A DNA stretch of 51,045 nucleotides from contig CAJJLZ010000019.1 in assembly GCA_905192745.1 (NCBI GenBank), forward strand, positions 1-51,045. Reading direction: 5' to 3'. A model generated the notes under the pieces. The model worked only from the letters and a program-made list of their open reading frames with translations. It did not search any database and was not told the DNA's origin. Origin of the DNA: an uncultured Oscillospiraceae bacterium (lineage in GTDB: Bacteria > Bacillota > Clostridia > Oscillospirales > Acutalibacteraceae). Shown piece by piece: positions 42,559 to 49,942 of the stretch (the stretch's first letter is position 1; every line of letters begins with the position of its first letter). The translations under genes were made by a program, and so were the position numbers.

Positions 42559-44370
42559 TCAATAATTATCGATGGCAAAACGGGCTTTGTTCCATAGGGT
42601 GAACTGGTTTTCCATCCGGGCTTTCTGTTCGTCAGTGACGGAATCCAGCTTCGCTTTGGTGCCGGCAATGGCAGCGTTGATGATTTCCACCCGGTCGGGG
42701 GTATACATTTCACTGGGCTGGGGCGGCACCCAACAGATACTGCTGCCTTCGCACAGTTCACTGCTGTCGGCCAGCGCCTTATAATATAGGAACATTTCCT
42801 CCGCGGCGGTTCCATACAGCTTTTGGCAGGCATCCAGAAGCGTTTGTTCCCCCGTCAGGCCGCCGTCCCACATACCGCGCGCCGCCACATACCAGAGCGG
42901 CCAGCGAAGGGGAAAACTCTCTTCTGTTTCGCGGTAGGAAGCAAACGGACCGTGATCGTAGAATACATAAGAAACGCCGTTCTGCTTCCAGAGCGCCTGA
43001 TTGCGGGTGGCAACGTTTCCCTGAACCCAAGGAACGTCCGCCCACACGGCGCTGTCCGCCGCAATGCAGTACCATTCCCAGATAGAGGTGTGCTTCAGCG
43101 ATGTTTTTTCAATGAATTCCTGAAAGTTTCCCAACCAGGACTGGGTGTAGGTATTATGCGTAATATTGTTGTAGCCTGTAACCGCCTTGTTCAGGTCGAG
43201 GGGGGTAGTCATACTGGTCTCCCGGCAGAACATGACCTCCACATTAGGGTGGGCTGTGGTCTTTTCCGGCGGGAAAAAATTATTATGATAACTCAGGATA
43301 GACAGGGTCTTGTCCGGATATTTCTGTGATACAATTTCCGCGACGCGATTGACAAACACCAGCAGCTGATCCGTGGCGTTTCCGGCGGCGGCGCAGGTCC
43401 CGCATTCGCACCAGCCCTTTTCCCAGCCGTCATTGGCGGCCAGAGAATAATTGGTCAGCGCCGGGTTCGCGTCGAATCTTTCCAGAACCTTCCGGGCAAC
43501 TTCCTCCGCCAGTCCCGGATTGGTATAATCATATTGCCACCAGGTCTGTTCATAAGGGTTCCGTTCCCCGCCCACCAGCGCAAACCATTCCGGATGCTGC
43601 TCGAAATATTCCTCCCGGGAAATCAACGGCATAATGCCGTGCCCGGTGCTGGTGGTGTCACCCCCCTGATACCAGCGCATGCCAACCTCCGGATACTGCG
43701 AATATACTCCTGTCCAGCGGCTGCGGAACTGCGGCGTATGCATAACATCCAACTCACCCACAGCCAATGTGGAATGGGAGGGGATTACCTGCCACAATTC
43801 ATCGGGGCCGAACCATCCGCAGCCCAAATATTCCAACAGCATGGTTACGGCGTATTCCGTTCCGTGGTAGGTCATATCGTCGTTTCCCAACAGGATAAGT
43901 TGGTTGTCTTCCCGCTTGAGCAGAACTTTTTCCTTATCCGGATAGCCGGTGGGCTGCTCAATTTTCAATGCCGCTGTCTGCGCGGTTGGACCGACCAGAA
44001 TCCGATATTCCTCCGCCGGCTCCTCGCTGTCGGCGTAAAGGGGGATGGAAGCGCCGGTTATCGCATGCAGATACTTTTGCAAGTCCTCCGCGGCGGTTTT
44101 CACCTTATCGGTTGGGGAGGCCGGGATCACGATGGCGGCCCGGGCGATCCCGTTTTCCGCAATCAGAAAGTCGGAGGCATCCGGTTCGGTGACAAGAACG
44201 GTGTTAACAGGAAGAGTGGGAATTTCCACAGCCGCCGGGGCATCGGAAGAGGCTTCTTCAGAAGACGTTTTTGAAGAACCGCCGTTCGGCTTACAGGCGG
44301 TCACGGACAACAGCAGTGCTCCCGCCAAAAGGAGCAAAAGGCCGGACCGTCCGGCTGATTTTTGTCGCAT
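42559..44370 (-). CDS. DUF4838 lipoprotein, glycoside-hydrolase-like
   Basis: A 603-residue exported lipoprotein: signal peptide with lipobox LSVTAC (lipidated Cys26), a Ser/Ala/Glu-rich linker, then an alpha-glucuronidase N-domain-like part ('IVIPASPTDKVKTAAEDLQK', to about 190) and a DUF4838 barrel ('NDGWEKGWCECGTCAAAGNA' near 305, 'PNVEVMFCRETSMTTPLDLN', 'IWEWYCIAADSAVWADVPWV'). The family is tied to glycan breakdown, perhaps uronic-acid or mucin sugars, but the reaction is unproven. AAAGGAGG precedes the ATG by ten bases. No transporter or polysaccharide locus surrounds it. Confidence 0.85.
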   Translation of the reverse strand: MRQKSAGRSGLLLLLAGALLLSVTACKPNGGSSKTSSEEASSDAPAAVEIPTLPVNTVLVTEPDASDFLIAENGIARAAIVIPASPTDKVKTAAEDLQKYLHAITGASIPLYADSEEPAEEYRILVGPTAQTAALKIEQPTGYPDKEKVLLKREDNQLILLGNDDMTYHGTEYAVTMLLEYLGCGWFGPDELWQVIPSHSTLAVGELDVMHTPQFRSRWTGVYSQYPEVGMRWYQGGDTTSTGHGIMPLISREEYFEQHPEWFALVGGERNPYEQTWWQYDYTNPGLAEEVARKVLERFDANPALTNYSLAANDGWEKGWCECGTCAAAGNATDQLLVFVNRVAEIVSQKYPDKTLSILSYHNNFFPPEKTTAHPNVEVMFCRETSMTTPLDLNKAVTGYNNITHNTYTQSWLGNFQEFIEKTSLKHTSIWEWYCIAADSAVWADVPWVQGNVATRNQALWKQNGVSYVFYDHGPFASYRETEESFPLRWPLWYVAARGMWDGGLTGEQTLLDACQKLYGTAAEEMFLYYKALADSSELCEGSSICWVPPQPSEMYTPDRVEIINAAIAGTKAKLDSVTDEQKARMENQFTLWNKARFAIDNY

Positions 44371-44466
44371 AAAGAGAGAGCCTCCTTTAAAGTCGCCGGT
44401 TTATGATAAAGAAAAAAGGCGGGAAGAGAAGGCCAAACATCTGATTTTGCCCCGTTTCTTTTGCTC

Positions 44467-44495
44467 ATTGTATAAAAGTCGCCCATAAAAAGCAA
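44467..44495 (-). promoter_or_regulatory. promoter of the DUF4838 gene
   Basis: Minus-strand TTGCTT, 17 bases, TACAAT; the leader would be about 90 bases. Confidence 0.6.
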
Positions 44496-44620
44496 GATGC
44501 AAATTTGCTGTGGGAAGGGTGCATATTTGCGGTTATAGGGAAAATGCCTGTTGCGGAAAGAGGAGCGTATTTTGCGGGATGGCGGGATGCCGGAAAATTT
44601 TCGGGACAGAAGCAGAACAT

Positions 44621-44850
44621 CATGGTATAATGTCGTCGGGGAAAATGCGTAAGCATTTTCGATTGCGCCGCCAGAGAAGGCTAGCATAGAATCCGGCTGG
44701 GCGGCGCTATGGTATAATGACGTTCAGGAGAAATGCGGGAGCATTTCTCAATTGCGCCGCCGGGAAAGGCTGGTATAGAACTTGGCTGGGCGGCGCTATG
44801 GTATAATAGCAACGGCGGGAAAGGTTAGCAAGGAAACCATTTGGGCGGCG
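44621..44850 (+). repeat. three tandem promoter/hairpin units
   Basis: Units start at 44621, 44708 and 44797 (87, 89 and 54 bases). Each opens with ATGGTATAAT, an extended -10 consensus (TGG-TATAAT). Units 1 and 2 then have a hairpin around GAAATGC/GCATTTC, and all end with GGGCGGCGC, which in units 1 and 2 can pair with an upstream GCGCCGCC. Unit 3 lacks the first hairpin. The stem arms differ between units while pairing is kept. The array sits just before the 44887 gene and may drive it from three starts. Confidence 0.8.
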
Positions 44851-44886
44851 CTATGGAACTGAAAAAGCGGGCGGGAGGGAACGTCT

Positions 44887-45720
44887 GTGGAAGAGCAAAG
44901 AGAGCAAAAGGACCGGCAGGAAAATCAGAAAAAGAAGACGGCTTTTGACGCGGAGAAGGAAACCGATTTGTATATTCCCCGTGCCGATTCCGCGCGAGCC
45001 GCAGAGAAGGCGGCGAGGGCGGCGAAACGGCAGTTGTTTTGGACGGCGTTCAGTCTCATCGCTTTACTCGGCGCAGTGCTGGGCGGAATCCTTCTGTATC
45101 AGGCGCTGAAACCGGCCGGTTTTTCCGGCGGCGAGCTGCTGGAATACGAAGGGCTGACGTATGAGCGGCTGGAGGAAACGGAGGATTTGGCGGTATTCGG
45201 CCTGACGGCCCCGTTTGACGAGGCGGACTGCGGCGAGCCGGTGGGAGAACTGACGGATAACTCGCCTTGGAGCGGAACCCGTCTCTACCGGGTGGAGGGG
45301 ATTGTGACCCGCGCGTTGTTGGCGGCGGAACGAAACGGGGAAGTCGCCCTGTATCGCTTTTGCTATTTTACAGAGCCGGAAGGCCGTACCGGCAAGGATA
45401 TCCTGTCGTTGATTACCGACGGCACGGCTCTTGCCGGGGTGGATTGCTACGGCAAGTCGGGGGAGTGGTCCCGCCTCCTGCGAAGCGGGGAGGAGTTGAC
45501 CGCTTTTGAGAAGGCGTTCGCCTCATTGGAACCGGCGGAGAACGGCGGGGAGCTCCGCGGCCGGATGGAGGAAACCGGCGCGTGGGACGCAACGCTGACC
45601 ATTCGCTGTGAAAACGGCCTGACCTTTCACCTCAGTCTGTATGAGGAGCTGTCGGCGCTTGCGGGCTTTCGCACCGTTTACGCCCTGCCGGCGGGATTTC
45701 TCGAATTGGTAACGGCGTAA
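44887..45720 (+). CDS. membrane-anchored protein of unknown function
   Basis: A 277-residue protein I do not recognise. Residues 1-48 are highly charged (Lys/Glu/Gln-rich, likely cytoplasmic), residues 50-72 a single transmembrane helix, residues 75-277 an acidic extracellular domain with two strand-rich halves and only a few Cys. The start codon is GTG behind GGGAGGGA. It is monocistronic: the three-unit promoter array lies before it and a terminator after it. Topology suggests a bitopic surface or cell-envelope sensor, which is speculation. Confidence 0.75.
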   Translation: MEEQREQKDRQENQKKKTAFDAEKETDLYIPRADSARAAEKAARAAKRQLFWTAFSLIALLGAVLGGILLYQALKPAGFSGGELLEYEGLTYERLEETEDLAVFGLTAPFDEADCGEPVGELTDNSPWSGTRLYRVEGIVTRALLAAERNGEVALYRFCYFTEPEGRTGKDILSLITDGTALAGVDCYGKSGEWSRLLRSGEELTAFEKAFASLEPAENGGELRGRMEETGAWDATLTIRCENGLTFHLSLYEELSALAGFRTVYALPAGFLELVTA

Positions 45721-45746
45721 CGGCGCCAGTTTCAAGCCCGGCAGAG

Positions 45747-45790
45747 AAGCGGCCGGTCATCAGGAAGAGCCTTGATGACCGGCCGCTTTT
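45747..45790. terminator. bidirectional terminator between converging genes
   Basis: Arms AAGCGGCCGGTCATCA and TGATGACCGGCCGCTT around GGAAGAGCCT; TTT follows on the plus strand. It overlaps the stop codon of the ABC permease on the other strand. Confidence 0.85.
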
Positions 45791-46475
45791 AATATTGCTT
45801 ATTTTTCAGAATGCGGACGGAGAGGAAAACCGAAAATGCCGTGCCCCCGAGAATCAGGACGCCAATCAGCCAGGGAAGAAGAGCGGTCAGAACGGGCGGT
45901 ACGGAGAGGCCGCCCACTCCCCCTGTCATTCCTTCGGGCAGCAGCGTTTTTACCAGCAGAACCCCCAGTACGGGAACGGCGCAGATCATCAGCATGACGA
46001 GCCGGCTTTTATTCACTCCGAATTTATAGAACAGCGGAAACAGGACGGAAACCAACAGCAGCGCCACGCCAATACTGGCGAGCAGGGAGATCAGCGCCTC
46101 CTCCGCGGCGCCGCTCCCGGCTTTCCGGATAAAGCCGACCGCCAGATTGATGAGGGTAATCACCACCGAACCGCCGATTCCTACCGTCAGCGCGACCCCG
46201 TAGCGGGCGAGTACGACGGTCAGCGGAGGAACCGGAGAAGCCGCGACCAATTTTTCAAAATGTACCTGTTCATCATAAGCAAAGCAGTTGATCGCCATCA
46301 TGAACATCAGCACCGAAAACATGCTGTTGAGAGCGGCTGTTCCATCCATGGTGAAGGAAAAAACGATCATCATCAGCACCAGATAGATCGCCAGAAGCCG
46401 CAGCTGCTTCGCCATCAGCGCCCAGTCCTTCCGCATGAGCCCGATAAAACGGTTTTTTGGATTCGTTTTCGTCAT
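45789..46475 (-). CDS. ABC-2 type transporter permease
   Basis: A 228-residue membrane protein with about six hydrophobic segments (for example 'LLAIYLVLMMIVFSFTM' and 'MFSVLMFMMAINCFAYDEQV'). The 'NCFAYDEQVHFEKLVAASPV' loop is typical of small ABC-2 permeases that pair with YtrB-like ATPases. Its ATG overlaps the upstream ATPase stop by four bases (ATGA). Likely role: export or lantibiotic/cell-envelope-stress transport; substrate unknown. Confidence 0.85.
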   Translation of the reverse strand: MTKTNPKNRFIGLMRKDWALMAKQLRLLAIYLVLMMIVFSFTMDGTAALNSMFSVLMFMMAINCFAYDEQVHFEKLVAASPVPPLTVVLARYGVALTVGIGGSVVITLINLAVGFIRKAGSGAAEEALISLLASIGVALLLVSVLFPLFYKFGVNKSRLVMLMICAVPVLGVLLVKTLLPEGMTGGVGGLSVPPVLTALLPWLIGVLILGGTAFSVFLSVRILKNKQY

Positions 46476-47335
46476 TTTCTGCCGCCCCCGTTTCCTCTGG
46501 TAATAAACAACATAATATCCTCGATAGTCGGCTGTTCGGTTACGAGTCCGGCCAGAGCGGGCAGACGGCGGGTTTTGCACAGCGCCTCGAACCCGTATTC
46601 GTTTTTCCGCACCCCGGCCAGCAGGTTGGGGTCGATCTGTTCCAGCTGGGCGGCGCTGCCCTTTACCAGCATATACTGCTCCCGCAGCCGGTCCTTTTCC
46701 TCGTGAAACAGGAGGCGGCCCCGGTCAATCAGCGCGATGGTATCCGCGATTTTCTCCAGGTCGCTGGTGATATGGGAGGACAGGACAATGGAATGCCGCT
46801 CATCCTGCAGAAATTCCAGAAACAGGTCCAGAATTTCATCCCGTACCAGAGGATCCAGCCCGCTGGTCGGTTCATCCAGCAAAAGCAAGCGGGGATGGTG
46901 GGCCATCGCCGCCGCGATGGACAGCTTCATCTTCATACCGCGGGAAAATTCCTTGACCACCTTCTTCTCCGGCAGGGAAAAGCGTTCGAGCAGCTGCCGG
47001 AAGAAACGGGAGTCCCACGCGCTGTACAGCGCCCCCATGTAGCCGTCGATTTGCCTTGGCGTCAGGAGTTCGTGGAAGCACGGCTCGTCGAACACAACGC
47101 CGATCTGCTGTTTGATCTCCCGTTCATGTTCCCGGTTATCCAGCCCGAATACCCGGATCGTGCCGGCGTCCCGCCGGATCAGATTCAGAATCAGCTTGAG
47201 GGTGGTGCTTTTTCCCGCGCCGTTGGCGCCGACCAGACCCGTGATGGTTCCTTCCTCCACGGCAAGGCTGAGGTTCTGCAGGGCGAAACCGTCGAATTCC
47301 TTGCGCAGGCCTTCGATTTCAATGACATGGCTCAT
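46472..47335 (-). CDS. ABC transporter ATP-binding protein, YtrB-like
   Basis: A 287-residue ATPase: Walker A GANGAGKST (near residue 37), Q-loop, signature FSRGMKMKL (near 135), Walker B LLLLDEPTSGLD (near 155) and H-loop SSH. The FSRGMK signature is the usual variant in ABC-2-type exporters. I chose the ATG at 47335 with GGAG six bases upstream. It is the middle gene of a GntR-ATPase-permease operon; 162 bases separate it from the regulator. Confidence 0.92.
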   Translation of the reverse strand: MSHVIEIEGLRKEFDGFALQNLSLAVEEGTITGLVGANGAGKSTTLKLILNLIRRDAGTIRVFGLDNREHEREIKQQIGVVFDEPCFHELLTPRQIDGYMGALYSAWDSRFFRQLLERFSLPEKKVVKEFSRGMKMKLSIAAAMAHHPRLLLLDEPTSGLDPLVRDEILDLFLEFLQDERHSIVLSSHITSDLEKIADTIALIDRGRLLFHEEKDRLREQYMLVKGSAAQLEQIDPNLLAGVRKNEYGFEALCKTRRLPALAGLVTEQPTIEDIMLFITRGNGGGRK

Positions 47336-47497
47336 AGCAATCTCCATTCCGCGCCGACGCACGGCGCAAACAGACTGTTTTCGGCGTTCGGAGTGAATCC
47401 GGGGTACAGGAAACCAGACCCTCGCCCGGCTGGGGTCTGCCGAACGGAAGCATCAGGATTCCTTTATGTACTCGGTTCACCGTTTGTGACAGGCGGA

Positions 47498-47878
47498 CTA
47501 TCCGCCTTCTTCCTCGTAAAGCAGGACGATCAGCCCGGCTAGTTCCTCTTTTCCCACCCCGGCCGTTTTTGCGGCGGAGACTGCGGCGGTCAGAGCCTGT
47601 TCCATCTGCCGGCGCTGTTCTTCCCGGATCAGTTCCATATTCCGGGAGGCGACAAAGCTGCCCTTTCCCGACATGGTGACGATAAAGCCCTCGCGTTCCA
47701 ATTCCTCATAGGCCCGCTTGGTGGTGATAACGCTGATCCGAAGCTCTCTGGCAAGCTGGCGGATAGAGGGCAGCGGCTCGCTTTCTCCCATTTCCCCCGA
47801 GATGATCGCGCTTTTGATTTGGCTGACGATCTGCTCATAGATCGGCATCTCGCCGGTATTGCGGATGATTATATTCAA
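47498..47878 (-). CDS. GntR family repressor, YtrA type
   Basis: A 126-residue regulator with a winged-helix domain ('PIYEQIVSQIKSAIISGEMG', then 'LPSIRQLARELRISVITTKR' and 'ELEREGFIVTMSGKGSFVA') and a short C-terminal helical tail, the hallmark of the YtrA subfamily. The start codon is TTG with GGAGGTGA just upstream. It precedes an ABC ATPase and permease and is expected to repress the operon through the palindrome at 47900; in Bacillus the homologous system responds to cell-wall antibiotics. Confidence 0.9.
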   Translation of the reverse strand: MNIIIRNTGEMPIYEQIVSQIKSAIISGEMGESEPLPSIRQLARELRISVITTKRAYEELEREGFIVTMSGKGSFVASRNMELIREEQRRQMEQALTAAVSAAKTAGVGKEELAGLIVLLYEEEGG

Positions 47879-47899
47879 CGCGTCACCTCCGCGTGGTTA

Positions 47900-47939
47900 C
47901 TGTGTATATAGTATATACACAGAATGATCGGATTGTCAA
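47900..47939 (-). promoter_or_regulatory. promoter with overlapping 23-bp palindromic operator
   Basis: A perfect palindrome, CTGTGTATATA-G-TATATACACAG (47900-47922), covers the -10 region. The minus-strand promoter is TTGACA (47934-47939), 18 bases, TATACT (47910-47915). A YtrA-like protein bound there would block the -10 box. Confidence 0.88.
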
Positions 47940-47943
47940 TAGG

Positions 47944-47990
47944 AAAATAAAAAACGGCTTGTCCATGGGGCGCAGCCCGTGGACAAGCCG
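47944..47990 (-). terminator. terminator of thiT
   Basis: Arms CGGCTTGTCCA and TGGACAAGCCG with GGG/CCC pairs inside, followed on the minus strand by TTTTTTATTTTCC. Confidence 0.9.
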
Positions 47991-48006
47991 AAGAAAAATT
48001 GCGCGG

Positions 48007-49020
48007 TTATGCCTGCCGCTTCGTCCGGTCGTGGAACAGGGCGAAGAACGCCGCCGCCAGAACGCAGACGGTCAGCAGGATCATCTGGACCCAACTGTCG
48101 GAGGACAGCTCCCCGCCCTGAACGGTCTGAACGATAAACACCACGTCGAACACCGCCGCGGCGGCAACCCCGACGAAGGGCAGGGCGCGGAACAGGCCTT
48201 TCAGCTTCACTGGGCTGTCGGCAGGCACCCGGGAGGCCAGCCAGCCGAACAGGAAGAAGAGGAGTGCGCCGACCGCCGTCACGATTGCCAGAAGAGGCCA
48301 GTTGGCCTGAGCGATACCGGTGATGTCGAACCCTTCCTCACCTTGAATAGAGGCGAAAACGTGCAGTATATCGAATATCACCGCAACAGCCAGCGCCGCC
48401 TTGCCGATTCCGGACCAGAGAACCGCCAGATCAGGCGCCTTGGCCTGCGGAGCGGTGCGGGTGATGGTTTCGCTGCTGAAATCCAGCACCTTCGAGAGGT
48501 ACACCGCCCCGACCACGGTAATCAGGATTTCCGGCACCATATAGGTCGCGTTATAGGCCAGTGAGTACAGCAGAGCATGGGAGTCCGGGATGGAGAGGCC
48601 GGCCCATACCGTACAGCCGGAGATGACATGACAGATATACCGAAGCGCGCCGGTGAGAATAGCGCCCGCAGCAAGCGCCGCGCCCTGACTGCGGAGCTTG
48701 CCGCGGAAAATTCCGCCCAGACCCAGTACCAGAAAGGCCACGACATAATCCAGCAGGATGATGGCGACGGCCGCGCCCGCGCTCGTTGCATACGACAGGG
48801 CGTTCATCCCCAGCAGGAGCTGGAGCAGGCTGTGGGCAAAAGCGGTAAACAGCCCCCAGCCGGTTCCGTAACGATAGGCGATCAGAAGGATGGGAAGCAT
48901 ACTGAAGGCCGTAATGCTTCCGCCGTAGGGCAGATCGACAAGTTTCACCATGCTGAGGATCGTGGCGAACGCCAGCATGATCGCGCTTTCGGTGAGACGA
49001 AGCGCCCGTTTCTTTTCCAT
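48007..49020 (-). CDS. thiT: thiamine S-component ThiT with C-terminal extension
   Basis: A 337-residue membrane protein. Residues 1-180 are ThiT: 'LVDLPYGGSITAFSMLPILL', 'ILLDYVVAFLVLGLGG' and 'LRYICHVISGCTVWAGL' contain the family's thiamine-binding landmarks. Normal ThiT is about 190 residues; here another 150 follow, with a linker ('ETITRTAPQAKAPDLAVLWS') and about four more hydrophobic segments of unknown family. The chosen ATG is at 49020; a TPP riboswitch and its terminator lie directly upstream. It needs an ECF module coded elsewhere. Confidence 0.92.
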   Translation of the reverse strand: MEKKRALRLTESAIMLAFATILSMVKLVDLPYGGSITAFSMLPILLIAYRYGTGWGLFTAFAHSLLQLLLGMNALSYATSAGAAVAIILLDYVVAFLVLGLGGIFRGKLRSQGAALAAGAILTGALRYICHVISGCTVWAGLSIPDSHALLYSLAYNATYMVPEILITVVGAVYLSKVLDFSSETITRTAPQAKAPDLAVLWSGIGKAALAVAVIFDILHVFASIQGEEGFDITGIAQANWPLLAIVTAVGALLFFLFGWLASRVPADSPVKLKGLFRALPFVGVAAAAVFDVVFIVQTVQGGELSSDSWVQMILLTVCVLAAAFFALFHDRTKRQA

Positions 49021-49076
49021 AGACAACAGACCCCTTTTCTGGAATGGGACTGTTCCGCCGCAGACACATCCGAGAT

Positions 49077-49110
49077 GCAAAAATCCCTCCACCCAAAGGT
49101 GGAGGGATTT
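49077..49110 (-). terminator. riboswitch-controlled terminator of thiT
   Basis: Arms AAATCCCTCCACC and GGTGGAGGGATTT with a TTTG-type loop, then TTTTTG on the minus strand, between the TPP aptamer and the thiT start. The 5' arm's ATCCCTCC is complementary to GGAGGGAT at the 3' end of the aptamer (49160-49167), which gives a readable anti-terminator pairing. Confidence 0.88.
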
Positions 49111-49149
49111 GATTCAAGCCGATCCGCCGCGCCAAAGCGCGCGGAAACG

Positions 49150-49257
49150 CAATGAAAACATCCCTCCGCCGGTATTATCCGGATCAGGTTCAGGGTTTAG
49201 AGCCGCGGGCTCCCTCTCAGCCGGCCGATTCGCCAGCACCCCTTGTCTTTCATGGTG
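49150..49257 (-). promoter_or_regulatory. TPP riboswitch (THI element)
   Basis: Minus strand: GGGGTGCTGG, CTGAGAGGGAG, then ACCCTGAACCTGATCCGGATAATACCGGCGGAGGGA in order (only key parts listed: CTGAGA and CCTGATCCGG pockets). P1 forms from ATGAAA-ACA and TGTTTTCAT. These are the conserved core of the thiamine-diphosphate aptamer. With ligand bound the downstream terminator can form and thiT is off. Confidence 0.95.
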
Positions 49258-49304
49258 GTGACAGTTCCGTTTTGTTTCGGCGCGGAAATCCTGCGCCGTG
49301 TTTT

Positions 49305-49333
49305 ACTATAGCGTGTTTGTTGGGTTTTGTCAA
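49305..49333 (-). promoter_or_regulatory. sigma-A promoter of thiT
   Basis: Minus-strand TTGACA, 17 bases, TATAGT, the same hexamers and spacing as the queT promoter. MITE copy 2 starts 16 bases upstream of the -35 box. Confidence 0.9.
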
Positions 49334-49349
49334 GATGGGCGGCGGATGG

Positions 49350-49483
49350 GGGAGTGTCCAAAAAGCGCAGTTAATAAAAAGGACACATTGTACTATGACG
49401 CGCTCTCTCCTTGAAAATAGGCATCTTCAATATGCGCATGTCTAAAATACTTGTTTTATAAAATGCGCGATTAGGACACTCCC
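49350..49483 (-). mobile_element. 134-bp MITE, copy 2
   Basis: The inverse-orientation partner of 14404-14537, same length, same termini GGGAGTGTCC / GGACACTCCC. In this copy the two ends match over 17 of 20 bases. I see no clean target duplication, only ATGG on both sides. It contains no gene. Confidence 0.85.
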
Positions 49484-49503
49484 ATGGGGGATGGATGGGG
49501 GTG

Positions 49504-49530
49504 AAAAGACTCAAAAGACCCAAAAGACGA
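49504..49530 (+). repeat. short 9-bp tandem repeat
   Basis: AAAAGACTC, AAAAGACCC, AAAAGACGA in a row between the MITE and the tRNA promoter. No function is apparent. Confidence 0.6.
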
Positions 49531-49539
49531 AACTTTCTC

Positions 49540-49568
49540 TTGACAAGAGGGGCAAATCTGCGTATAAT
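49540..49568 (+). promoter_or_regulatory. promoter of tRNA-Arg
   Basis: TTGACA, 17 bases, TATAAT; consensus in both boxes, 33 bases before the mature 5' end. Confidence 0.95.
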
Positions 49569-49600
49569 CTAACCGTTGCCCGAAACACGGGTGGCAGTAC

Positions 49601-49677
49601 GCGCTCGTAGCTCAGCTGGATAGAGTGTCTGACTACGAATCAGAAGGTCAGGGGTTCGAATCCCTTCGGGCGCGCCA
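49601..49677 (+). tRNA. tRNA-Arg (ACG)
   Basis: A complete cloverleaf: acceptor GCGCTCG with CGGGCGC, D-arm AGCTCAGCTGGATAGAGT, anticodon stem TCTGA/TCAGA around CTACGAA (anticodon ACG, read as ICG after deamination), T-loop GTTCGAATCC, discriminator G and encoded CCA. Confidence 0.97.
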
Positions 49678-49678
49678 T

Positions 49679-49721
49679 GAAAAAGAGGACTTTTGTCTAC
49701 CTGACAAAAATCCTCTTTTTC
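49679..49721 (+). terminator. terminator after tRNA-Arg
   Basis: GAAAAAGAGGA pairs with TCCTCTTTTTC and an inner TTTTGTC pairs with GACAAAA. The T run is part of the 3' arm. The hairpin array starts on its last base. Confidence 0.85.
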
Positions 49722-49894
49722 AATGATATCCGTTCCCTGCGGTCACGGATGATATAGCTAACGCTATGATATCTGCTGCGCAGATGATATACGCTTCGCG
49801 TATGAAGGAACGGATATTATATCATATTTTGCATCGCAAAATATATCATGCTTGCGAAGCAAGTATATCATATCGCGTAAGCGATATATCATTG
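49721..49894 (+). repeat. array of small hairpins with ATGATAT spacers
   Basis: Within 174 bases there are six perfect small hairpins, each with the form ...GC-loop-GC...: ATAGC-TAAC-GCTAT (49754), ATCTGC-TGC-GCAGAT (49771), ATACGC-TTC-GCGTAT (49789), ATATTTTGC-ATC-GCAAAATAT (49824), CTTGC-GAA-GCAAG (49851), ATATCGC-GTAA-GCGATAT (49870). Spacers read ATGATAT in the left half and ATATCAT in the right half. An outer stem ATATCCGTTCC (49726-49736) / GGAACGGATAT (49807-49817) encloses the left three, and the array ends are the inverted repeat CAATGATAT / ATATCATTG. Stem sequences differ but pairing is perfect, which shows selection on structure. Confidence 0.92.
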
Positions 49895-49920
49895 GAAAGT
49901 ATAAATATTTATGCTATAAT
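49892..49920 (+). promoter_or_regulatory. promoter of the four-helix-bundle gene
   Basis: TTGGAA (49892-49897), 17 bases, TATAAT (49915-49920) with a TGC extended element. It begins on the last bases of the hairpin array. Confidence 0.75.
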
Positions 49921-49942
49921 TCGATAGAAAGAAGGTGCTTTT

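Noticed and set aside
42477..42833. A 118-residue minus-strand frame at the end of the DUF4838 gene
   Set aside because: It overlaps the DUF4838 frame in another phase, is Pro/Arg/Lys-rich and lacks a start signal.
49721..49894. CRISPR array at the hairpin cluster
   Set aside because: The repeated ATGATAT/ATATCAT motifs are only seven bases, flip orientation halfway and the segments between them are self-complementary, not spacer-like; no cas genes are near.
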